Assembly: GCA_023416275.1 (NCBI GenBank) | Contig: JAEZIB010000003.1 | Span: 1 to 49,414 of the forward strand | Length of the DNA: 49,414 bases | Direction of reading: 5' to 3' | From: Bacillota bacterium | GTDB taxonomy: Bacteria > Bacillota > Clostridia > Acetivibrionales > DSM-1351 | Part shown: positions 33,478-40,011 of the stretch, piece after piece | How positions within the stretch are numbered: position 1 is the stretch's first letter | Layout of the letters: each line of letters begins with the position of its first letter | The notes under the pieces: generated by a model | The model's input: only the letters and a program-made list of their open reading frames with translations | Database searches by the model: none | Told to the model about the DNA's origin: nothing | Made by a program: the position numbers and the translations under genes

Positions 33478-34194
33478 CTATGACTTCCTACGTATAAACT
33501 TTTTCTCTTCCTTCTCATTAAATATGATAATATCCGCCCCCATACTTCCACTGCAATTATAATAGTCACTATTCTGTTTTATAGAAAATTTAACAGGTAA
33601 GCTTACCTCGCTTTTTGCATCAATAAAATACTTAACAGGGATATTTGAAGTATCACAAATTGTAATTGCATTTTCTGAAGGGAATTTTAAAGATTCATAT
33701 GGATATTTATTAGGGATTACCTTTAAATAAAACTCCTTAGTATCATTACTGTAATTTTTAAGATTAATTTGTCCTTCATATAAAACGTCAGCATTTTTAT
33801 TATCGCTTGTAAATCGAATTTGGCTACTGTCTCTTATAAATTCAATCGAGGATAATCCATCCATATGAGATTTAATGAAGCTATATGTTGATTCATATAC
33901 TGGTTGATAAATAAATGAACTAACGATAAAAAAGCAAATTACAAACTTACCAAACTTCTCATGGACATCCCTTTTAAATCTCACAACACCTGCAATTCCA
34001 AAAACTAACAAAAACAATGCTACGATACCTGTATAGTGCAAGCCAGAAGTTCCATTAGACCAAACTTCAAAACCCATCTTTGTTAAAATAAAGTCACCAA
34101 GTACAAAATCATGTGTATTATTATTAGTAAAAAGTATTGTTACTAGAATTATCATTACAAATGATGCTATCCCTAGTTTTTTCTTTTTTTCCAT
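33478..34194 (-). CDS. membrane protein of unknown function
   Basis: 239 residues from the ATG six bases after GGGAGG (an upstream start is open but lacks a site). Three hydrophobic helices (about residues 6-25, 55-75 and 90-110) precede an extracytoplasmic beta-rich domain (about 120-235) that ends in basic residues. I do not recognise a family. It is a lone cargo gene between two copies of the phage late-leader hairpin; possible roles such as superinfection exclusion are only a guess. Confidence 0.65.
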   Translation of the reverse strand: MEKKKKLGIASFVMIILVTILFTNNNTHDFVLGDFILTKMGFEVWSNGTSGLHYTGIVALFLLVFGIAGVVRFKRDVHEKFGKFVICFFIVSSFIYQPVYESTYSFIKSHMDGLSSIEFIRDSSQIRFTSDNKNADVLYEGQINLKNYSNDTKEFYLKVIPNKYPYESLKFPSENAITICDTSNIPVKYFIDAKSEVSLPVKFSIKQNSDYYNCSGSMGADIIIFNEKEEKKFIRRKS

Positions 34195-34321
34195 GCTTTC
34201 CTCCCATGATGCTCCACACCAAAATATCAAACAAATTAATAATTTACCTAAATATATTATAGATTAAGCATAGTAAAATATTACCACGTTATATATTAAT
34301 TGTTAAGTCGTCTTTTTATCT

Positions 34322-34367
34322 ATGTGAAAAAGCCACTACAGATTTCTCCGCAATGGCTTTTTCACAT
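34322..34367 (-). terminator. leader terminator, copy A
   Basis: A perfect 14-bp stem ATGTGAAAAAGCCA / TGGCTTTTTCACAT. It begins only about 16 bases downstream of a TATAAT box on the minus strand, so transcripts from that promoter would hit it almost at once. This placement suggests antitermination control or a short RNA product. Confidence 0.75.
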
Positions 34368-34470
34368 AATTTCACTAGTACTATTATATCACATTCATTT
34401 TGGACATTTTTGGACTTTTAAGAATTTTTCAGGATTTTTTTGGACAAATACTATCTAATTTCAAAAATAT
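34329..34470 (-). repeat. 140-bp direct repeat, copy A (pair 35593-35735)
   Basis: Covers leader hairpin, TATAAT, GTCC array and the 3' codons of the DUF1492 partner gene. Copy B at 35593-35735 is nearly identical over about 140 bases. The lipoprotein and zinc-ribbon genes lie exactly between the copies, as if a cassette had been captured by duplication of the promoter unit. Confidence 0.85.
34383..34445 (-). promoter_or_regulatory. late promoter with 10-bp-phased GTCC array, copy A
   Basis: Minus strand: five boxes of the form (G/A)(T)(C/T)C followed by A-rich sequence, spaced exactly 10 bases (box cores at 34442, 34432, 34422, 34412, 34402), then TATAAT at 34383-34388. Copy A has two degenerate boxes. 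The same unit occurs at 35648-35710. An activator would bind along one face of the helix; the DUF1492/partner genes just upstream are the obvious candidates. Confidence 0.65.
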
Positions 34471-34533
34471 TTTTTCCTCAAACATTATTTAATTTTCCAT
34501 TCTGCTATAGGGCAATACTACTATCAATAGTTT

Positions 34534-35049
34534 TTAAGCATATCCCCCTTTTGGCTTAGGCAACTTTTTATATTCTTCTTTCTCAACCACTATTTCATGT
34601 ATTTTTTTATACAGTTCTCTTAATTTTACAGCCTCTTTAGTTTTAGAATCCTTCTCATCCTCCCAGTATATTCTTTTCTCTTTACCCTCATAAAAAATTC
34701 TTATCCAATAAGTCGGAAAAGGTGTTTGACCTGTATTGCTCTCAGGTGTAAAGATTCCAGGATAACTTAATATATCTATATTCCGCATAGTCTTATATAT
34801 ATCATTCATTTCTTCTTCAGATAATTTTAAATTTGTAGTTAATGTACCTTCACCAATCATATCTTTTGTATATGTTCCATCAACAGTATTCAACTGATTT
34901 TTAGCAGTTATTCCGTAATTTAGAATAAAGTTAAAATCATCAGGTTTTGATTTTGGCAACTTATTTTCTGTAGACGATGAAGTACATCCCACAGTTAAAA
35001 TAACAATACATAGCATACAGATAGACATTAGTTTCCTAATAGACACCAT
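34534..35049 (-). CDS. putative lipoprotein
   Basis: 171 residues from the ATG eight bases after AAGGAG. A signal peptide with the lipobox ILTVGC places the mature N-terminal cysteine at about residue 22, so the protein is anchored outside the cell membrane. The mature part is mixed and charged (IGEGTLTTNLKLSEEEMNDI then YWIRIFYEGKEKRIYWEDEK). No family recognised. It is phage cargo; prophage lipoproteins often change the lysogen surface, which is inference. Confidence 0.78.
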   Translation of the reverse strand: MVSIRKLMSICMLCIVILTVGCTSSSTENKLPKSKPDDFNFILNYGITAKNQLNTVDGTYTKDMIGEGTLTTNLKLSEEEMNDIYKTMRNIDILSYPGIFTPESNTGQTPFPTYWIRIFYEGKEKRIYWEDEKDSKTKEAVKLRELYKKIHEIVVEKEEYKKLPKPKGGYA

Positions 35050-35113
35050 GATAACACTCCTTAACACCTACGTGCTTACCTACATTTCAGATTTATTATA
35101 ATATTGCTATAAG

Positions 35114-35479
35114 TTAGTTAGTTGAGTTTTTCTGTCTAAAAACATGTCCGCAATTCAAACATTCCTTTTGATTGCTGTCGTGTTTACTAAAACAGATTGG
35201 ACATTCATCCTCCTCTGCTTTTGAGGTTTCATAGTCTATAGCTAAACCTTCTATTTCTTGTTGCATATCTTCAATTTTTTGTTCGAAATATTCTCTTCCA
35301 TCATCTATAAACCAAAAGATATAGCCACATGAATCACATATATAATTTATTGCGCCTTGGTTTGCCCAATCTAAACCCATAAACGTCATACCTCTTGAAT
35401 TTAGTAAACTACTTCTTTTGGCAAAGCTTTTTCCCTTACAAACAGGACACACCAATTCATAACCGTTAACTTTAGTCAT
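35114..35479 (-). CDS. zinc-ribbon protein
   Basis: 121 residues from the ATG two bases after GGAGGC. Two zinc-binding units: CPVCKGKSFAK ... YICDSCGYIFW near the start and CPICFSKHDSNQKECLNCGH near the end, with a helical linker between. Function unknown; nucleic-acid or protein contact is typical for such ribbons. Pairs with the lipoprotein gene in the same cassette. Confidence 0.75.
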   Translation of the reverse strand: MTKVNGYELVCPVCKGKSFAKRSSLLNSRGMTFMGLDWANQGAINYICDSCGYIFWFIDDGREYFEQKIEDMQQEIEGLAIDYETSKAEEDECPICFSKHDSNQKECLNCGHVFRQKNSTN

Positions 35480-35593
35480 AAGCCTCCACATTTTTAACCC
35501 AGTTGTAATAATTTATAGCAAAATATAATTTTACCATATTATGGGGTTAATTCAAACTTTTATATTTAAAATAAAACATAAAACATATTATTA

Positions 35594-35625
35594 AAGCCAC
35601 TACAGATTCCTCTGCAATGGCTTCA
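35594..35625 (-). terminator. leader terminator, copy B
   Basis: AAGCCA / TGGCTT arms with further partial pairs inside, followed by TTTAAT on the minus strand. Equivalent to copy A but with a shorter stem. It again lies just after a TATAAT box. Confidence 0.65.
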
Positions 35626-35647
35626 ATCACATAATTTCACTAGTACT

Positions 35648-35710
35648 ATTATATCAGATTCACTTTGGACATTTTTGGACTTTTGAGGATTTTTCAGGAC
35701 TTTTTTGGAC
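35648..35710 (-). promoter_or_regulatory. late promoter with 10-bp-phased GTCC array, copy B
   Basis: Minus strand: GTCCAAAAAA, GTCCTGAAAA, ATCCTCAAAA, GTCCAAAAAT and GTCCAAAGTG in unbroken 10-base steps, then 13 bases, then TATAAT at 35648-35653. The first boxes begin immediately after the end of the DUF1492 partner gene. No good -35 box is visible, consistent with dependence on an activator. Confidence 0.68.
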
Positions 35711-35715
35711 AAATA

Positions 35716-36111
35716 CTATCCAATTTCAAAAAAATCTTTATCAAGATAATATTTTAGTTTTGTTTTTCTCATGTCGTACAATGCTTTTATAAAATTGCTT
35801 TTGATTGTATTTGGCATTCGAACCTGACTTTTTCTATCCTTTCGTGCCTTCATATAGGATTTAGATTCTTCTCGTATATGCTCTCTGGTTAAATATACAT
35901 AGTGTGTTTTTTTCTCGCCATACCTGCTATAAGCTATGTAGTACTTATCTATCCATAATAGCATCTCCTCGTTTTCTATAAGTGTTGTCTTAGGTACCAT
36001 CTGATTTATATATTTCAGCAACAATTTTGTTGAAGGCACAGTCATTCTAAGCTTTTGTGCTGTCTTTTGTGCATATTCTATCAATGTAAAGTCGTCCAAA
36101 ATTTTGTTCAT
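35716..36111 (-). CDS. phage regulatory partner protein, unknown family
   Basis: 131 residues, basic, mixed helix and strand (LIEYAQKTAQKLRMTVPSTK ... MLLWIDKYYIAYSRYGEKKT). Its ATG overlaps the TAA of the DUF1492-type gene (TAATG), so the two are coupled. Its end leads directly into the phased promoter array. That position is the one held by late-transcription activators in many Bacillota phages, so it is a candidate regulator; I do not recognise the fold. Confidence 0.6.
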   Translation of the reverse strand: MNKILDDFTLIEYAQKTAQKLRMTVPSTKLLLKYINQMVPKTTLIENEEMLLWIDKYYIAYSRYGEKKTHYVYLTREHIREESKSYMKARKDRKSQVRMPNTIKSNFIKALYDMRKTKLKYYLDKDFFEIG

Positions 36112-36533
36112 TACACTTTACCTCCCTGCAATACTTTTTCCATAGCCTTTAAAGCTCGATTATGTATTTTGTAAATGTATGAGGTTCTGTAATTCATTTT
36201 TGCTGCGATTTCTTCCCATGTATTAAAGCACAAATACCTTAGTTCCAACAATATTCTGTTTTCAAAGTTGTCCAGTTTTTGAATATTACTTGAGATTTCT
36301 ATTTTTAAATCTATAAACCGGTCAATTGTTCTATTTATTTCGTCCTCTGCCATTACAACCTTGGTTATTGCATTTTCCATGGGGCTTTTTTCTTTAGTGC
36401 AGGCTACTCTTTCTTTACTAACAGAAGATGTTATTTTAGTAGTCAATGCCTTCAGCTACTCTAGCTGTTCCAATTGATTATTTATTTTTAAATTCATTCT
36501 GTAGGCTTGTCCTAAATATGATTTAGCATTCAT
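36111..36533 (-). pseudogene. DUF1492 / sigma-region-4-like regulator interrupted by amber codon 26
   Basis: An ATG at 36533 with a strong GGAGGAG site opens MNAKSYLGQAYRMNLKINNQ LEQLE, the standard DUF1492 N-terminus, then TAG (36456-36458). The same frame goes on LKALTTKITSSV to a complete C-terminal HTH (LLELRYLCFNTWEEIAAKMN, YRTSYIYKIHNRALKAMEKV), which resembles sigma-70 region 4. A weak TTG start follows the TAG and could give a 111-residue product that keeps the HTH. In related phages the intact protein is thought to switch on late genes. Confidence 0.82.
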
Positions 36534-36537
36534 AAGC

Positions 36538-36822
36538 TCACTCCTCCAAGTTTTCAAGTATTTGTTTTACCTCATCAACACTTGTAACTTTGTAGGCTTC
36601 ACCCTTTGCTTCTTTGATCTTTCGAATTGTTGCTTCCTGTATCTTTGTAAGTTTTCCTGATCCTGTTTTTACCTCAAAGGCGATAAATCTACCTCTGATA
36701 CAACAAATGATATCGGGGATACCCGCTGTGCCGTACATGCCGCCATGTTCCTTCCAGCAGAAGCATTTCGGTACAGTCTTTAAGTACTTTAATATTGCAG
36801 TTACTATTTGTTTTTCTGCCAT
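36538..36822 (-). CDS. VRR-NUC domain nuclease
   Basis: 94 residues, essentially just the nuclease domain: GGMYGTAGIPDIICCIRGRF followed by IAFEVKTGSGKLTKIQEATI. The G-PD...E-K pattern with a C-terminal helical Q-x-x-x-I motif is VRR-NUC (PD-(D/E)XK superfamily), commonly next to phage primase-helicase genes and thought to act on branched DNA. Its stop overlaps the ribosome site of the DUF1492-type gene. Confidence 0.93.
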   Translation of the reverse strand: MAEKQIVTAILKYLKTVPKCFCWKEHGGMYGTAGIPDIICCIRGRFIAFEVKTGSGKLTKIQEATIRKIKEAKGEAYKVTSVDEVKQILENLEE

Positions 36823-36855
36823 ACTATAATCATCATCAAGCGCACCACATAAGGG

Positions 36856-37088
36856 TTTGAACGGGTCTGATTTGATTCCGAACCACTTGTTCTGTTTTCA
36901 AACCCAGTGTTTCCAATACTTGAACGGGGTGAACCACAAAAATGAAGTTCTTTATATATATTAATATATACATATATATTTATCTCTTGGTTATAACGTA
37001 AGGAGTTGAGAAAACCGGTTCCACCCGTTCAAGGCTTGCCCTCACTAGGTTATAAGCTTCTTTAAGCAGTTCCTTTACCCGTTCAAAT
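36856..37088. other. iteron-type replication origin candidate
   Basis: This gene-free stretch after the primase-helicase gene holds two TTGAACGGG copies (36856-36866, 36919-36928) and two inverted copies ACCCGTTCAA (37023-37032, 37077-37086). Between the pairs is an extremely AT-rich segment (about 36952-36985, TATATATTAATATATACAT). Iterons facing an AT-rich unwinding zone, beside replication genes, are the classic layout of a phage or plasmid origin. The remaining bases show no coding potential. Confidence 0.55.
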
Positions 37089-37091
37089 TCC

Positions 37092-39614
37092 TCAATCAAT
37101 AAGCTTGATGCCTTTCCATGTTTTTCGTCTGCTCACCTTTTCAAGTGACCTGACTATGCTCTCATCCACGCTTTCAACATCCTTATTAAAGCTTGCCTGA
37201 GAAACTGGCTTGAGTCCCGCATTATTACAATACTCCTTATACCTTGTAAACAGTTCATCTCTGGATATTTCTCCACCAGACTTGATTTCACAGCACTCAT
37301 CAACAAAGGATAAAGTGCTATTACTGTCAATTTTATAGCGCTGCAGCTCAGCCCGTGTCCTGTCAGTCTCACTAAACACATACCCATTGCTTATTAAGCG
37401 TTTCAAGCCCTCAATAGCCCACATCAATATTCCATCACACTCTGCTGCCAGCTTTTCACGTAAATTTGCATCGCGTTTCGGAACAGGCACAGATTTATCA
37501 AATCTTATGATAATTAGCTTTCTATAGAACCCATCGCTCCTATCACCATAGTTTCTCGGGATATCATTGCAGGAAAATAGCAGCCTTGCATAGGGCTTAA
37601 AAAAGAACGGATTTTTACCTTTACGCTCTCCGGTTATATAGTCCTCACCTGTAATACTCTTAAACAAGCCATTGTCATCAATTGCTTTTGAAGGCAGGTC
37701 TGCAAATATATTGGCAAGCTTCCCGAACAGCTCTGCCGTTTTGAACCTCTCTCCTATGCTTTGCCATGGAATATTTGATACGTTGCTGCTTCCCAGCAAT
37801 ACATCCTGTGCTACTGACAAAAGGGTTGATTTCCCCGCATTAGGAGCACCAACAAATACAAAGCTTTTTTGAGCCTTGTTTATTGGTATTAACAAATAGC
37901 CCAATATCTCCTGTACTAAGTACACTTCTTCTGCCTGCAGTATCCCGTTTAGAAATTTTAGAAATAATGGACATTTCGCATTAGGATCATAAGCAGCTTT
38001 AATCTGAACAGTTGAATAATACTTTGGAGTGTGTGGCTTAAAGCTGTCATCCAAAATGTTATACAAACCATTTTTAACATTGATAATAAAGGGATTGCAG
38101 TTAATTTCACGTATCGGCTTATTAATTAGCATTTTCCATTGACCTTCAGCGTCATTGATTCCCGACATTGTTGCATACCTGTCTGTTAAATGCTCTCGTA
38201 CCTTTGCTGTAGCCATTAGATCTGAAACTTCAGAGTAGGCGCCATTTTCATAAATATAATAGCTTTCAGCACCATAAAATGCGTCTACATTTTGAGACAT
38301 GTATTTTGCCAGTATCCCCGGAATAAACCTTAGTCCTCCTTTATCGGTGTATTCATACCACTCAGGAAGCTCATCATTGCTTGTTTCTCTCTTAGTTTCC
38401 TTATTGTCCTTATATTCTTTATACAGCTCTTTTTGCATTGTAATCAGTGGTTTCATCATAGATGACTTTAAGTTAAAATAATCTTTGACTTCAAATTCGA
38501 TGAAGGTTGAAGCAATAACACAATCCACATTATACAAATACTCTTCTATGAAATTCTGGGCAGTTTGAATATCATCTACTGGAACTTTTTTGACCTCAAT
38601 TTCTCCTAAGAACATTCTGAGTTCTTCTACACTGAGCGGTTTATAGCACATTGCTGCTGGAGCCTTGCATCCACAGGAGCCGTCAGATAACTTAGGGCAT
38701 TTGAAGCCTTTATCTGCTATGGTCTTACAGGTAATGGGCTTAGTGCCGCTTTCCAAATAGTGATTGATTTTATGCTGTGTTTCTTTTGCGTTGTATGAAG
38801 GATAATCCATTGAAAGCTTATGAATTACCTTTTCACCACCTTCAAATACTGCTAAGTTTGTAATCATTGAATACCAGTCATGTTCAGATAATGAGGCAGC
38901 ATTATTTTTGCAGTGCTGTATAAATTCACACCTTCGACCGACTAATATTAGCCCCTTGCGAGTACCAGTTAGTACACTTTTTGCACTAACTGGAGTATCA
39001 CCTTCTATAACAGGCAGTACTGCTTCAAGCTCTGCTTGAGTGTATCTTAATTCAGGGTTGAACTTAATACACTCCACCATAAAGGGTTCTGCTTTGCAAT
39101 GCTCAAAGCCTGGAAGTCTTAGCACCCTGCTCTCATTGACACAGGAGCTGTCACCCTCAAACTGTGCTATAAGTCGTTTTTGTATAGTTCTGAACTTTGA
39201 TACCTCACCATCTTTAATTAGCCAGTAGGTATGTAGTGATTTCTTTGTTCTTACAATCATACTAGGAGGAAGAGGGAAGGCTTCAATTTTTGCTAATTGT
39301 TCTTCAATACTTAAGCTGTCATTTTCTACAAACTGTGCATTGATACGGGTAATCTCGCCATCTTCATGACCACCATAATTTACAACAAAGAAAATCCCTC
39401 TGTTTTGCTTATTATGTTTTTTCAGGTTTTCAACCGCCTCGGCAATTCTGCCGGAAGGATATTCAAGCTTAAAACCCTTGAAGGCAGTACCTTTTCTGTC
39501 TGAAAATACTCTTATACATACTGTTTCACTAGCATCAAACAGTGGCTTTATGAACTCCTCCAGAGGTATATTTAGAGCTTTAAGCATCTCTAATAACCTC
39601 CTCGCATCTATCAC
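37092..39614 (-). CDS. phage primase-helicase (RepB-like primase plus D5/P4-type helicase)
   Basis: 840 residues. N-terminal primase-like part: GIFFVVNYGGHEDGEITRIN near 75, PPSMIVRTKKSLHTYWLIKD near 120 and VLRLPGFEH. Centre: D5_N-like region (YEYTDKGGLRFIPGILAKYM). C-terminal SF3 helicase: Walker A FVGAPNAGKSTLL near 588, Walker B LANIFADLP and the motif C-like RLLFSCNDIPRNYGDRSDGF near 680, then a winged helix. It should make primers and unwind DNA at the adjacent iteron site. The start lies within the end of the preceding gene. Confidence 0.92.
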   Translation of the reverse strand: MIDARRLLEMLKALNIPLEEFIKPLFDASETVCIRVFSDRKGTAFKGFKLEYPSGRIAEAVENLKKHNKQNRGIFFVVNYGGHEDGEITRINAQFVENDSLSIEEQLAKIEAFPLPPSMIVRTKKSLHTYWLIKDGEVSKFRTIQKRLIAQFEGDSSCVNESRVLRLPGFEHCKAEPFMVECIKFNPELRYTQAELEAVLPVIEGDTPVSAKSVLTGTRKGLILVGRRCEFIQHCKNNAASLSEHDWYSMITNLAVFEGGEKVIHKLSMDYPSYNAKETQHKINHYLESGTKPITCKTIADKGFKCPKLSDGSCGCKAPAAMCYKPLSVEELRMFLGEIEVKKVPVDDIQTAQNFIEEYLYNVDCVIASTFIEFEVKDYFNLKSSMMKPLITMQKELYKEYKDNKETKRETSNDELPEWYEYTDKGGLRFIPGILAKYMSQNVDAFYGAESYYIYENGAYSEVSDLMATAKVREHLTDRYATMSGINDAEGQWKMLINKPIREINCNPFIINVKNGLYNILDDSFKPHTPKYYSTVQIKAAYDPNAKCPLFLKFLNGILQAEEVYLVQEILGYLLIPINKAQKSFVFVGAPNAGKSTLLSVAQDVLLGSSNVSNIPWQSIGERFKTAELFGKLANIFADLPSKAIDDNGLFKSITGEDYITGERKGKNPFFFKPYARLLFSCNDIPRNYGDRSDGFYRKLIIIRFDKSVPVPKRDANLREKLAAECDGILMWAIEGLKRLISNGYVFSETDRTRAELQRYKIDSNSTLSFVDECCEIKSGGEISRDELFTRYKEYCNNAGLKPVSQASFNKDVESVDESIVRSLEKVSRRKTWKGIKLID

Positions 39615-40008
39615 TAAAGTAGCGGATGGTCATTTTACGTTTCTTTGCCTTTTCAAGCTCAATTGCCATACCTTTTGAAATCTTTGTTCCGAAACACCAT
39701 AGTTCCTGGCATTTGCTCATGAGTACCAGCCCCATAAAGATTCCCAGGCTGCGTTGTTCCTTATCATCATCGTCCAAAAATTGTGGGAACAAAAGGTGTG
39801 GAGCTATTGGTATTGCATTCCTTGATACTGCAAAGCGTGAATAGCCTCTCGCTTTGTTTATGTTATATTCTGTATTGCCTGCAAAGGGCGAGCATATGTA
39901 AATAAGCGGTTTGTATTTTTCCTTTTTCGCTTGTCTTTCTATTTCTAGTAATGCTTCATAGGGTGTAGGATCATAATATCCTTCATGATTATATCTGCTA
40001 ATACTCAT
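39580..40008 (-). CDS. nucleoside 2-deoxyribosyltransferase-like protein (DUF4406 type)
   Basis: 142 residues: LIYICSPFAGNTEYNINKAR, then AIPIAPHLLFPQFLDDDDKE and CQELWCFGTKISKGMAIELE. The S-P-F/Y-x-G ... PHL-F ... E-W-x-F-G-x-x-I-S-x-G-M-x-x-E pattern is the nucleoside 2-deoxyribosyltransferase-like family common in phages beside DNA polymerase. Probably acts on nucleotides or NAD-like molecules. The stop overlaps the primase start by 35 bases. Confidence 0.88.
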   Translation of the reverse strand: MSISRYNHEGYYDPTPYEALLEIERQAKKEKYKPLIYICSPFAGNTEYNINKARGYSRFAVSRNAIPIAPHLLFPQFLDDDDKEQRSLGIFMGLVLMSKCQELWCFGTKISKGMAIELEKAKKRKMTIRYFSDRCEEVIRDA

Positions 40009-40011
40009 TTG

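Noticed and set aside
34329..35735. Possible CRISPR array or transposon from the repeated blocks
   Set aside because: There are only two or three copies, 140 bp long, including coding and promoter sequence; no spacers, no cas genes, no transposase.
30636..36458. Amber codon reassigned to an amino acid in this phage
   Set aside because: TAG also ends several genes at family-correct positions and no tRNA gene is seen in the window, so nonsense decay is the simpler reading; kept only as a testable observation.
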